From NCBI GenBank assembly GCA_938008425.1, contig CALLKH010000578.1, forward strand, positions 1-14,420: DNA of 14,420 nt, written 5' to 3'. Each line of letters begins with the position of its first letter. The first letter of the stretch is position 1. The notes under the pieces are model-generated. The model saw only the letters and a program-made list of their open reading frames with translations, made no database searches and was not told the DNA's origin. Shown here piece after piece: positions 1 to 7,338 of the stretch. A program made the translations under genes and the position numbers. This DNA is from an uncultured Planctomycetaceae bacterium. GTDB lineage: Bacteria; Planctomycetota; Phycisphaerae; UBA1845; UTPLA1.

Positions 1-51
1 GGACGGGCCATCGCGAACGCTGTGATTTGTCTGATTGAGAAGGATTCATGA
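1..51 (+). CDS. C-terminal tail of an upstream gene (partial, uncertain)
   Basis: Frame 1 is open from the window edge to a TGA at 49-51 and encodes GRAIANAVICLIEKDS. The other two forward frames close earlier, at 23-25 and within 34-38. The TGA overlaps the ATG of the next gene in an ATGA arrangement, which is common inside operons. The 16 residues are too few to assign a family. They do not look like the usual end of a MacB/FtsX permease, so they do not fill the permease gap noted for the following genes. The stretch could equally be non-coding leader sequence. Confidence 0.3.
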   Translation, partial: GRAIANAVICLIEKDS

Positions 52-1238
52 AAGCTGCTGGAATACTGACCGCTCTCGTCGCCCTTGGAACCGGGGCCTG
101 GTTTGCCTACGACTCGCTTTTCGCGGCACCGCCGCCGGCTGGGTTCATCACCAAGCCAATCGTGCGTGCGGATATCATCAAGACCGTCTCGGCCACCGGC
201 ACCATTGAACCGCTGATCAAGACCATCGTCGGATGTGAAGTCAGCGGCCGAATCAGAAAGTGGCACAAGGACTTCAACGATTTCGTCAAGCAGAATGAAG
301 TCCTTGCCGAAATCGACCCCGAGCGGTTTCAGACGGCGCTCGACCGGTCCGAGGCCGACTTGGCCATCGCCGAGGCGCGTGAGGAAGAGCTGCTGGTTCG
401 CTACAAGGATGCCGAGCGCGAGCGAAAGCGAATCGAAGCCCTTCGCGAGCAACACAACGCAAGCGAGAATGAGCTGTTAATCGCCCAGGCGAACGAAGCC
501 GCGGCAATGGCCGCGTGGCACGGGGCCCAGGCGAGCGTCAAGGCCTCCGAGGCCAATTTGAATTCGGCCCGCGTTGATCTTGAGCGAACGCTGATTCGTT
601 CGCCGATCGACGGCGTGGTGATCACCCGAAACATCGAGGACGGCCAGACCGTCGCCGCGTCGTTTCAGACGCCGGAACTGTTCGTGATTGCCAACGACCT
701 CAAGCAGATGCAGGTCAACGCCAATGTGGCCGAATCGGACATCGGTTTGATTTCCGAAGGCGGCGCCGCCATGTTCCGCGTCGATGCCTATCCGAACCGC
801 ATCTTCAGCGGCCGGATCTCACAGATTCGATACAGCGCCACGGCCCTGGACGGCGTGGTCACCTACGTCACGCTGATTGAAACACTAAACGATGATCTGG
901 CCCTTCGACCCGGCATGACCGCGAATATCACCTTCGAGGTCGCGCGGGCCGATTCGGCGCTTCAGGTGCCCAACCAGGCGCTGCGATTCAACCCGGATCC
1001 GTCTGAGGTCAACCCGCGAAGTCGACCGGTCAAAGACGGCCCGCAGAAGCCCACGGTGTATGTGCTCGCCGACAACAAGCCTGTGCCGGTCGAGGTGGAG
1101 GTCGGTCTGACCAACGGAACTGTGACCGAGCTTCGCGGCGGCGCCATCAAGGAAGGCGACCACATTATCATCGAGCGTAACTGGCGAGCCGCGGGCGGCG
1201 CACGTCCTGATGTCACACGCAGCTTCCGCAGGGGTTAA
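48..1238 (+). CDS. HlyD/MacA-family periplasmic adaptor (membrane fusion protein)
   Basis: This is the 396-residue adaptor of a tripartite efflux or secretion pump, which links an inner-membrane transporter to an outer-membrane channel. One N-terminal membrane anchor (about residues 5-21) is followed by the first lipoyl half-motif (about 50-97, with the GCEVSGRI stretch), a long Glu/Ala/Arg-rich coiled-coil hairpin (about 95-182), and the second lipoyl half (about 183-213, RSPIDGVVITRNIEDGQTV). A beta-barrel (about 220-300, ending LRPGMTANITFEV) and a membrane-proximal domain complete it. The length matches MacA. A GAGAAGGA ribosome site at 37-44 supports the ATG. The stop is 6 bases before the ABC ATPase start, so the two are co-transcribed. 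The pairing with an ABC ATPase favours the MacA type over RND adaptors. The substrate cannot be read from the sequence. Confidence 0.9.
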   Translation: MKAAGILTALVALGTGAWFAYDSLFAAPPPAGFITKPIVRADIIKTVSATGTIEPLIKTIVGCEVSGRIRKWHKDFNDFVKQNEVLAEIDPERFQTALDRSEADLAIAEAREEELLVRYKDAERERKRIEALREQHNASENELLIAQANEAAAMAAWHGAQASVKASEANLNSARVDLERTLIRSPIDGVVITRNIEDGQTVAASFQTPELFVIANDLKQMQVNANVAESDIGLISEGGAAMFRVDAYPNRIFSGRISQIRYSATALDGVVTYVTLIETLNDDLALRPGMTANITFEVARADSALQVPNQALRFNPDPSEVNPRSRPVKDGPQKPTVYVLADNKPVPVEVEVGLTNGTVTELRGGAIKEGDHIIIERNWRAAGGARPDVTRSFRRG

Positions 1239-1244
1239 CCCGGT

Positions 1245-2048
1245 TTGAGCACGACGAAGCCCCAAAAACCAAATCAGCGGACCGAGTCCTCTGACGCCGT
1301 TCGTCGACATGCTTCCCTGGTCGATGTCAAAGGCGTCAAGAAGACCTATCACATTGGCGAAGTGGCTGTTCCGGCGGTCCGCGGCGTGAGCCTGTCAATC
1401 GAGCGCGGCGAGATGATCGCGATCATGGGGCCCAGTGGATCGGGCAAGTCGACGCTGATGCACATCCTCGGCTGTCTGGACCACTGCGATGAGGGAACAT
1501 ACCTGCTCGACGGCGTCGATGTCACTAACTTGTCCAAGGGACAGCTCGCGCAAATTCGAAACGAAAAGCTGGGGTTTGTCTTCCAGAGTTTCAACCTGCT
1601 GCCGCGCACGACGGTGCTCGACAATGTCGCCCTGCCGCTGAATTACGCCGGAATCCCCCGTTCCGAACGCCGCCGCCGTGCCGCGGAAATGCTGGAGCAT
1701 GTCGGCCTCGGCAATCGCTCGCACCACCACAGCAACCAGCTCAGCGGCGGCCAGCAGCAGCGCGTCGCCATTGCCCGATCGCTGATTACGAACCCGGTAC
1801 TGCTTCTGGCTGACGAACCGACCGGCAACCTCGACAGCCGAACGGGCATCGAGATCATGGCGATGCTTCAGCGGCTCAATCAGGACACCGGGCTGACCAT
1901 CGTCCTCGTCACGCACGAAGCCGACATCGCAGAGTACGCCGAGCGGGCCATCGCCATCAAGGACGGCGTCATCGATTCAGATCGGAAGATCGAGCATCGG
2001 AGACTGGCGACGAAGGAATTGCAGACCATCCAATCGCCCGTCGCATAA
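1245..2048 (+). CDS. ABC transporter ATP-binding protein, MacB/LolD/FtsE-like
   Basis: This 267-residue nucleotide-binding subunit is likely to power the transporter served by the preceding adaptor. It shows Walker A GPSGSGKST (62-70), Q-loop Gln114, signature LSGGQ (166-170), Walker B LLLADE (186-191, catalytic Glu191) and H-loop His224. The segments RNEKLGFVFQSFNLLPR and ADEPTGNLDS are typical of the MacB/LolD subgroup. The start is taken as TTG at 1245, because AGGGG at 1229-1234 is well placed and no ATG precedes the conserved core, which begins near residue 25. The N-terminal 24 residues are polar and not part of the fold. MacB proper fuses this domain to a permease; here the protein ends after the ATPase and a short tail, and the next gene is on the opposite strand. 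The permease must therefore be encoded elsewhere. Confidence 0.93.
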   Translation: MSTTKPQKPNQRTESSDAVRRHASLVDVKGVKKTYHIGEVAVPAVRGVSLSIERGEMIAIMGPSGSGKSTLMHILGCLDHCDEGTYLLDGVDVTNLSKGQLAQIRNEKLGFVFQSFNLLPRTTVLDNVALPLNYAGIPRSERRRRAAEMLEHVGLGNRSHHHSNQLSGGQQQRVAIARSLITNPVLLLADEPTGNLDSRTGIEIMAMLQRLNQDTGLTIVLVTHEADIAEYAERAIAIKDGVIDSDRKIEHRRLATKELQTIQSPVA

Positions 2049-2117
2049 GCGCTGTACTCGGGATCCTTCAGAGACGCCCCATACCACATTACCGCTGCTG
2101 ACGCTGAGCTGACGGCA

Positions 2118-3143
2118 CTACTCCACGTGCTCCGCCAGCCATCGCTCCGCGTCGATCGCCGCCTTGCAGCCCATGCCGGCGGCCGTGATCGCCTGCCGAT
2201 AGACGCTGTCGACCACATCACCGGCTGCGAAGACACCCTCGATGCTCGTCGTCGTGCGATACGGATCCTTCAACTTGATGTATTTCTTCTCGTCGAGTTC
2301 GAGCTGCCCATTCAGGAATGCCGTCGCCGGCGTGTGGCCGATGGCAACGAAGAGTCCGCCGAGCGGCAACTCGCTCGCTTCCTTGGTCGCGGTGTCCTCC
2401 AGCTTCACCGCCTTGATGCTCTCCTCGCCAAGCACGTCTGTAACGACCTTGTTCCAGAGAATCTCGATCTTGGGATTGTTCACCGCTCGATCGACCATGA
2501 TCTTGCTCGCACGAAGACTGTCGCGGCGGTGGATCATGTAGACCTTGCTCGCGAATTTGGTCAGATACGTGGCCTCTTCGACGGCCGAATCGCCCCCGCC
2601 GACCACCGCCACCTGCTTGTTTCGAAAAATCGGCAGCGCCCCGTCGCAAACGGCACACGCGCTCACGCCGCCGCCATTTCGAGCCAGTCGCATTTCATTG
2701 TCCAGACCGATCCAGTTGGCCGTCGCTCCGGTTGCGATGATGACGGTGTGAGCGAGGAGTGCAGTGTCATCCTCCGAAACCACCTTGAACGGCCGACTCG
2801 AAAGGTCGACGCTCTTGCAGTCATGCCAGTCGAAGGCCGGCGAGCCCTTCGGCGGTGGATCGCTGATGATGCCCCGATCCGTCACGACTCGCGTGCCGAA
2901 TCGCACCGCCTGGTTCGCGAAGTGCTCCATCAATTCCGGCCCGGTGACGCCCTCGGGAAAGCCGGGGTAGTTCTCCACCTCTGTGGTCAGCATCAACTGG
3001 CCGCCGGGAAGTTCGGTCGTCGGCGTTTGCTTGGCCCGCCCCGCGAGGATCAACGGGTCCAGATTGGCCCGCGCCGCGTAGATGGCCGCCGTCCAGCCGG
3101 CCGGCCCGGACCCCACAATGATGACCTTTTCGACGTCTGGCAT
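2118..3143 (-). CDS. trxB: Thioredoxin reductase (NADPH), low-molecular-weight type
   Basis: This cytoplasmic flavoenzyme passes electrons from NADPH through FAD and a redox disulfide to thioredoxin. In its 341 residues are the FAD-binding GSGPAG (11-16), TTEVENYPGFPEG (53-65), the redox pair CAVC (163-166), the NADPH-site GGGDSA (182-187) with HRRDSLRAS (205-213), and the second FAD motif GVFAAGDV (303-310). The length is about 20 residues above the usual 310-320. The extra is mostly a Pro/Asp-rich insert around 94-115, just before the strand leading to the IIATGA motif. The ATG is supported by GAGG on the minus strand (3154-3151), 7 bases upstream. It is transcribed alone and converges on the ABC ATPase gene across 69 bases in which no clear terminator is seen. 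No thioredoxin gene is adjacent. Confidence 0.95.
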   Translation of the reverse strand: MPDVEKVIIVGSGPAGWTAAIYAARANLDPLILAGRAKQTPTTELPGGQLMLTTEVENYPGFPEGVTGPELMEHFANQAVRFGTRVVTDRGIISDPPPKGSPAFDWHDCKSVDLSSRPFKVVSEDDTALLAHTVIIATGATANWIGLDNEMRLARNGGGVSACAVCDGALPIFRNKQVAVVGGGDSAVEEATYLTKFASKVYMIHRRDSLRASKIMVDRAVNNPKIEILWNKVVTDVLGEESIKAVKLEDTATKEASELPLGGLFVAIGHTPATAFLNGQLELDEKKYIKLKDPYRTTTSIEGVFAAGDVVDSVYRQAITAAGMGCKAAIDAERWLAEHVE

Positions 3144-3200
3144 AGATCAACCTCGGATGCAATGCAGTGTTGCGTAACCTCATCAGGAAACCACGGGGTG

Positions 3201-3229
3201 ATCATAGACCTTTGACGGGAGCACGTCGA
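3201..3229 (-). promoter_or_regulatory. Possible sigma-70-type promoter of trxB
   Basis: On the minus strand, TCGACG (3229-3224, 4 of 6 to the -35 consensus) is separated by 17 bases from TATGAT (3206-3201, 5 of 6 to the -10 consensus). Transcription would start near 3194 and give a leader of about 50 bases before trxB. The element lies in the 172-base divergent gap shared with the lipoprotein gene. No equally good plus-strand promoter was seen there. This is a by-eye match only. Confidence 0.4.
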
Positions 3230-3315
3230 CTTGCATGGGTGGCCCACGTCTGCATCGACAGCCCCTCTGTACCGGGTCTGGCCGGTCATCGATCCCCCTC
3301 GTAACATACCGACCC

Positions 3316-4320
3316 ATGAATCCAAAACCCCTCGACACTCGCGGCTTCTGTTTCGATCGGGCGCTTGGCCGGGCCGGTCTGCTGCTCCTTTCGCTCCCCC
3401 TGCTGGTGGGCTGCGAGAGCGGCGGCCTCTTCCATGAGCCGATCAAATACAATTCCGAAGACTGGACTTACAAGGGCGTCCAGGGCCAGAAGCTCATCAG
3501 CGAACACTACGAACTGATGACCACCTGCCGCCGAAAGCCGTTCGTGAGCGCGCTGCCGACCTTCATGGAATACTGTTTCAAGGAGTACGAAAAGGTGTTG
3601 CCGTCCGACGGCCGAACCGTCGGAAAAATGCAGGCCTATCTCTTCCTGCGACGGGCGGAATGGGAACGATTCACCGAGGAATTCACCGGTCCCCGTGCCC
3701 CCACCTACAAGCGCATCCGACGCGGCGGCTATTCCGAACGCGGGATCACGGTATCTTTCTTCACGACGCAGGCCGCGTCGCTTTCCATCCTGGCCCACGA
3801 GGGACTGCATCAGTATCTCGAAGTCACCGGCCGCAATCAGATTCCGGCGTGGGTTAACGAGGGCCTCGCCTGTTACTTCGAAGCGTTTGAGCTGGATTCC
3901 CAGAATCGACCCAGCTTCCTGCCAAAGAACAACACCCTTCGCCGGCCGGCGATGCGCGAGGCGCTCGCGGCGGAGTCATTGATACCTCTGAAGGAGATTC
4001 TCGGCACGCATGCGGGTGAGGCGGTTCACCGGGAGTCGAGCCACGTTCGCAGCTATTACGCCCAGGAATGGTCGCTGGTCCTGTTCCTGCTCGATTCGCC
4101 GGCGACCAACAAGTACGCCCCGGGGTTCAAGACGTTGCTCGAAGAACTCGGCTCCGAGGCGATGAATCGCAAGGCCAACGCATACCTCGCGGCGGACACC
4201 GAGGGCAAGCTCAGCCGGGGCGAGGCCATCTTCAAGGCGTATGTGACCGAGGACCTTGAGGCCTTCGAAGCCGATTACCGCGCGTTTCTTTACAAAATAC
4301 TCGACCTGGGGCCGTTCTAA
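3316..4320 (+). CDS. Lipoprotein with HExxH zinc-peptidase-like domain (DUF1570/peptidase-MA-like)
   Basis: This protein of 334 residues begins with a lipoprotein signal: an Arg-containing N-terminus, the hydrophobic run GLLLLSLPLLVGC, and a lipobox Cys at 33. The mature protein would be lipid-anchored outside the cytoplasm. The middle carries AHEGLHQYLE, with HEGLH at 161-165, followed 17 residues later by Glu182 in PAWVNEGLACYFE. That spacing is typical of gluzincin metallopeptidases (two His plus Glu zinc ligands). Planctomycete DUF1570 proteins have this layout. Whether it cleaves peptides is unknown. The frame is open back to 3235, but that extension places an unlikely segment before the signal peptide, so the ATG at 3316 is preferred. 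No clear Shine-Dalgarno sequence precedes it. The gene stands alone, divergent from trxB and about 100 bases before the adenylosuccinate lyase gene. The substrate is not predictable. Confidence 0.8.
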   Translation: MNPKPLDTRGFCFDRALGRAGLLLLSLPLLVGCESGGLFHEPIKYNSEDWTYKGVQGQKLISEHYELMTTCRRKPFVSALPTFMEYCFKEYEKVLPSDGRTVGKMQAYLFLRRAEWERFTEEFTGPRAPTYKRIRRGGYSERGITVSFFTTQAASLSILAHEGLHQYLEVTGRNQIPAWVNEGLACYFEAFELDSQNRPSFLPKNNTLRRPAMREALAAESLIPLKEILGTHAGEAVHRESSHVRSYYAQEWSLVLFLLDSPATNKYAPGFKTLLEELGSEAMNRKANAYLAADTEGKLSRGEAIFKAYVTEDLEAFEADYRAFLYKILDLGPF

Positions 4321-4426
4321 TATCGCGAACTGCGGGCCCATGCCAAGATCGGATCAGCGATATGCCTCAATCATGACACTCAGGCGTCGATAAGATCAGG
4401 ACCCTCTCGGAGAATACCCCTCAAGG

Positions 4427-5890
4427 ATGCCGACGAAACGTACGAATCGATTGCAAAAGCGCCCCGCGGCCGGCGTCTATGAAAGCCCGCTCGTCGGCCG
4501 CAACGCCTCGCGCGACATGTCCGAACTCTTTTCGATGCACACCCGGGCGCTGACCTGGCGGCGCATCTGGGTCGCGCTGGCCGAGGCACAGCACGAGATG
4601 GGCCTGCCGATCACGGCCCGTCAGCTTCGCGAATTACGTTCTCACGTCGAAGACGTCGACCTCGACGCGGCCCGAATGCACGAGAAGCGACTCAAGCATG
4701 ACGTCATGGCCCACCTGCACGCCTTCGGTGATCAGGCGCCGTCCGCCCGCGGGATTCTGCACCTCGGCGCCACCAGCATGGACGTCGTCGATAACGCCGA
4801 CCTGATCATCATGCGCGATGCGATGATGATCATTCGACAATGGCTGGTCTCCGCGGTCGACGCGCTCGCCGCCCGGGCGAAGGAGTATCGCGCCCTGCCG
4901 ACGCTCGGCTTCACGCACTATCAGCCGGCACAATTGACGACCGTCGGCAAGCGCGTGTCGCTCTGGTGCGCTGATTTCGTTCGTGATCTCGACGCCTTTG
5001 ACCGCCTCATCGCCGACCTTCGCTTCCGCGGCATCCGCGGCGCGACCGGCACGCAGGCGAGCTTCCTGAAGCTCTTCGACGGCAGCGCCGCCAAGGTCCG
5101 CCAACTGGAGAAACGCGTCGCCGCAAGACTTGGCTTCGACGCCTGCGAGCCCGTCGTCGGCCAGACGTACTCCCGCAAGATCGACGCACAGATCGTGGCC
5201 GCACTCGCCAACATCGCGGCCGGCGCGCACAAACTCGCGAACGACATTCGCCTGCTCGCCAATCTCAAAGAGGTGGAAGAGCCATTCGGGAAATCGCAGA
5301 TCGGCAGCTCAGCCATGGCTTACAAGCGAAACCCGATGCTCTGCGAGCGAGCCACGGGACTTGCCCGCTTCGTCATCGGCCTCGCCCAGAGTGGATTTCA
5401 GAATGCGGCCGAACAGTGGCTCGAACGCACACTGGACGATTCGAGCAACAAGCGCCTTCTGATCCCCGAAGCATTCCTCGCCACCGACGGCATTCTGCAA
5501 ATCGTCACGCACGTCGCGCGCGGGTTCGTCGTCTATCCGAAGGTGATTCGAGCCCGGATCGACGCCGAACTGCCCTTCATGGCCACCGAGGATATTCTCA
5601 TGGAGGCGGTCGCGGCCGGCGGTGATCGGCAGGATCTTCACGAACGCATCCGCGTCCACTCGCAGGCGGCGGCGGCCGAGGTGAAACTGCACGGCCGGCC
5701 GAATGATCTGCTGAAACGGCTGAAGTCGGACGCCGCATTCTCGAAAATCAAGATTGACCGCCTGATGAAGCCCGAGGCGTTCACCGGTCTGGCGGCCCAG
5801 CAGGTGGACGATTTCCTGCGCGGAACCGTCGCCCCGCTGCTTCGCCGACACAAGAAGACGCCCAGGCGAACGCCCGAGATCGGTGTTTGA
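4427..5890 (+). CDS. purB: Adenylosuccinate lyase, eukaryote-like long form
   Basis: This fumarase/aspartase-superfamily enzyme cleaves SAICAR to AICAR plus fumarate and adenylosuccinate to AMP plus fumarate, steps in purine synthesis in the cytoplasm. In its 487 residues it has RHDVMAH-type KHDVMAH (90-96), LGATSMD (113-119), THYQPAQLTTVGKR with the catalytic His164 (163-176), GATGTQASF (205-213), and the mobile signature loop GSSAMAYKRNP (293-303). WLERTLDDSSNKR (331-343) and ELPFMATEDI plus GGDRQDLHERIRV near the C-terminus closely follow the animal enzyme as I recall it, rather than the roughly 430-residue Bacillus type. In the signature loop the usual Pro after Met is Ala298. The Lys/Arg-rich first 14 residues and the basic C-terminal 15 residues look like extensions. 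The ATG at 4427 has only a distant GGAG (4409-4412). pyrE follows after 79 bases, so co-transcription is possible. Confidence 0.92.
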   Translation: MPTKRTNRLQKRPAAGVYESPLVGRNASRDMSELFSMHTRALTWRRIWVALAEAQHEMGLPITARQLRELRSHVEDVDLDAARMHEKRLKHDVMAHLHAFGDQAPSARGILHLGATSMDVVDNADLIIMRDAMMIIRQWLVSAVDALAARAKEYRALPTLGFTHYQPAQLTTVGKRVSLWCADFVRDLDAFDRLIADLRFRGIRGATGTQASFLKLFDGSAAKVRQLEKRVAARLGFDACEPVVGQTYSRKIDAQIVAALANIAAGAHKLANDIRLLANLKEVEEPFGKSQIGSSAMAYKRNPMLCERATGLARFVIGLAQSGFQNAAEQWLERTLDDSSNKRLLIPEAFLATDGILQIVTHVARGFVVYPKVIRARIDAELPFMATEDILMEAVAAGGDRQDLHERIRVHSQAAAAEVKLHGRPNDLLKRLKSDAAFSKIKIDRLMKPEAFTGLAAQQVDDFLRGTVAPLLRRHKKTPRRTPEIGV

Positions 5891-5925
5891 TTCAATGTGC
5901 GTGATGCGGTGAGAATTGTGATCTG

Positions 5926-5947
5926 AATCGGCCGTTTCAATCGGCCG
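5926..5947 (+). repeat. Tandem 9-base repeat that can fold as a small hairpin upstream of pyrE
   Basis: AATCGGCCG occurs at 5926-5934 and again at 5939-5947, separated by four bases. Because CGGCCG is its own reverse complement, the pair can also form a 6-bp GC stem with a 7-base loop. It sits between the lyase stop and the pyrE ribosome site. It might be a weak attenuator, a transcript-end element or an operator. The run after it is too short in T to be a convincing intrinsic terminator. Confidence 0.35.
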
Positions 5948-5956
5948 CGAAGTTTT

Positions 5957-5961
5957 GGGAG
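5957..5961 (+). promoter_or_regulatory. Ribosome binding site that fixes the pyrE start
   Basis: GGGAG lies 8 bases before the ATG at 5970, an ideal spacing. It lies immediately after or overlaps the alternative TTG at 5955, so it cannot serve that codon. The ATG at 5970 is therefore the likely start. Confidence 0.65.
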
Positions 5962-5969
5962 TTGTCGCG

Positions 5970-6503
5970 ATGAACAAGCAGGAACTCGCTGAACGAATTC
6001 GATCTGCGAGCTACACGGAAGGCGATTTCGTTCTTCGTTCGGGCAGGCGATCAACCTTCTACGTCGACAAGTACCTCTTTGAGACGCAGCCGGAGATTCT
6101 GTCCGAGGTCGGCAAGCTTCTCGCGACGCATGTCGATGCGACAACGACGCGTATTGCCGGCGCTGAACTCGGCGGTGTTCCGCTGGCCGCCGCAACGTCG
6201 ATGTCGTGCGGGCTGCCGTTCGTGATCATCCGTAACGCAAAGAAGGATTACGGCACGAGCAAACTGTTTGAAGGCCGCCTCGAATCGGGCGACCGCGTGC
6301 TGCTCGTCGAGGACATCGCCACCACCGGCGGCCAGGTTCTTGAGGCGGCCAAGGTCATCAAAGAACGCGGCGCCGTGGTGGAGAAGATTGTCGCGGTGGT
6401 CGATCGCGGAGAAGGTGCGGCGGAGAATATTCGCGGGGCGGGCTACGAGTTTGCGTCGCTCTTCACGGGAAAAGATCTGCGACTGCCCAACGCGGCCTAT
6501 TAA
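5970..6503 (+). CDS. pyrE: Orotate phosphoribosyltransferase
   Basis: The enzyme joins orotate to PRPP to give OMP, the fifth step of pyrimidine synthesis, in the cytoplasm. The protein has 177 residues. The PRPP-binding motif is LLVEDIATTGG (111-121). The flexible catalytic loop is IIRNAKKDYGTSKLFEG (86-102), with Lys91/Lys92 and the trailing EG typical of the family. LRSGRRSTFYVDKYLF (22-37) forms part of the orotate/PRPP site. The length fits the short bacterial/archaeal type (about 170-215). The start is set by the ribosome site at 5957-5961. No other pyr gene is adjacent; the upstream gene is a purine enzyme. The stop codon TAA (6501-6503) overlaps the stop of the converging rnc gene, so no terminator fits between them. 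Confidence 0.93.
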   Translation: MNKQELAERIRSASYTEGDFVLRSGRRSTFYVDKYLFETQPEILSEVGKLLATHVDATTTRIAGAELGGVPLAAATSMSCGLPFVIIRNAKKDYGTSKLFEGRLESGDRVLLVEDIATTGGQVLEAAKVIKERGAVVEKIVAVVDRGEGAAENIRGAGYEFASLFTGKDLRLPNAAY

Positions 6504-7204
6504 TGCACAGCGCTGTCCTGCGTCACAAGATTGAGGTCGATGAGCGCGTTGTACGCCGCCTTCTGCTCGGCTTCCTTCTTGCTCGGTCCCCAGGCGCTGG
6601 GGAAACGCCGGCCGGCGATGCACACGGCCACTTCGAAACACTTGCTGTGATCCGGCCCCTTTTCATCGAGCAACTCATAGAGCGGCGTGGCCGACAACTC
6701 GCGCTGGGCGTGCTGCTGCAATTGAGACTTGAAATTCTGATGGTGCTCGCTGGCCGCCGCGCGATCGATGTAGGGCTTCACATGCGCGAGGATAAACTCC
6801 TGCGCGGCGTCCATGCCCGCGTCGATGTAGATCGCGGCGATGAGCGACTCAAAGACGGCCGCCATGACCGAAGTCGGAAGCTTTGTACGCGTCGAAATGC
6901 CGTTGCCGAGGAAGAGACACTCCGCCAGATCGAGATCCTCCGAGATTCGGGCGCAGGTTTTTCCCGAGACCACGGTGGATTTGATCTTGGTCAGTTCGCC
7001 CTCGAGATAGTCCGGATAATTGGCGAACAGGTACTGGCAGACGACCATGCCGAGGATCGCGTCACCGAGAAACTCGAGCCGTTCGTTGCTCTCCAGGCGA
7101 TTGGTCGCAATGGAGGCGTGCGTCAGGGCGGATGCCAGGATATCCTTGTTTTTGAATTGAATCCCGATCGCCGATTGGCAACGGGCCAGCGCTTCTTCAC
7201 GCAT
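6500..7204 (-). CDS. rnc: Ribonuclease III
   Basis: This endonuclease cleaves double-stranded RNA, chiefly rRNA precursors and structured mRNAs, as a dimer. With 234 residues, it has an N-terminal RNase III domain with signature ERLEFLGDA (41-49; acidic Glu41, Glu44 and Asp48) and FESLIAAIYID with catalytic Glu119. A C-terminal double-stranded-RNA-binding domain (about 158-225) follows, with KSQLQQ at its start and GPSKKEAEQKAAYNAL at its end. The position equivalent to E. coli Asp114, three residues before the catalytic Glu, is Ala116 (codon GCC), so one conserved metal ligand appears lost. The start is taken as ATG at 7204 with GGGG 7 bases upstream. An in-frame GTG at 7225 would add seven residues but has no ribosome site. 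The gene converges on pyrE with overlapping stops. Confidence 0.93.
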   Translation of the reverse strand: MREEALARCQSAIGIQFKNKDILASALTHASIATNRLESNERLEFLGDAILGMVVCQYLFANYPDYLEGELTKIKSTVVSGKTCARISEDLDLAECLFLGNGISTRTKLPTSVMAAVFESLIAAIYIDAGMDAAQEFILAHVKPYIDRAAASEHHQNFKSQLQQHAQRELSATPLYELLDEKGPDHSKCFEVAVCIAGRRFPSAWGPSKKEAEQKAAYNALIDLNLVTQDSAVH

Positions 7205-7338
7205 CACGAGACCCCGAGGAGGCACTCAGGCGGATGGCGAAAGCCGCTCAACTCAGAGGGAAAAGAGGAGCGAATTTCGGCATAAGCCCGGTCGAAAAGC
7301 CGGCGCACGGACGGCGGCCGATTACACCTTCCGACATT

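Noticed and set aside
2049..2117. Possible bidirectional terminator between the ABC ATPase gene and trxB
   Set aside because: Only short direct repeats (GCTGACG twice) are present. No stem followed by T was found on either strand.
2127..3215. Plus-strand open frame of 362 codons
   Set aside because: It is antisense to trxB, Arg/His/Asp-rich and without domain features.
4320..4363. Inverted repeat ATATCGC...GCGATAT after the lipoprotein gene
   Set aside because: The arms are 7 bases with a 30-base gap and no T run. This is within chance for a gap of this size and not a credible terminator.
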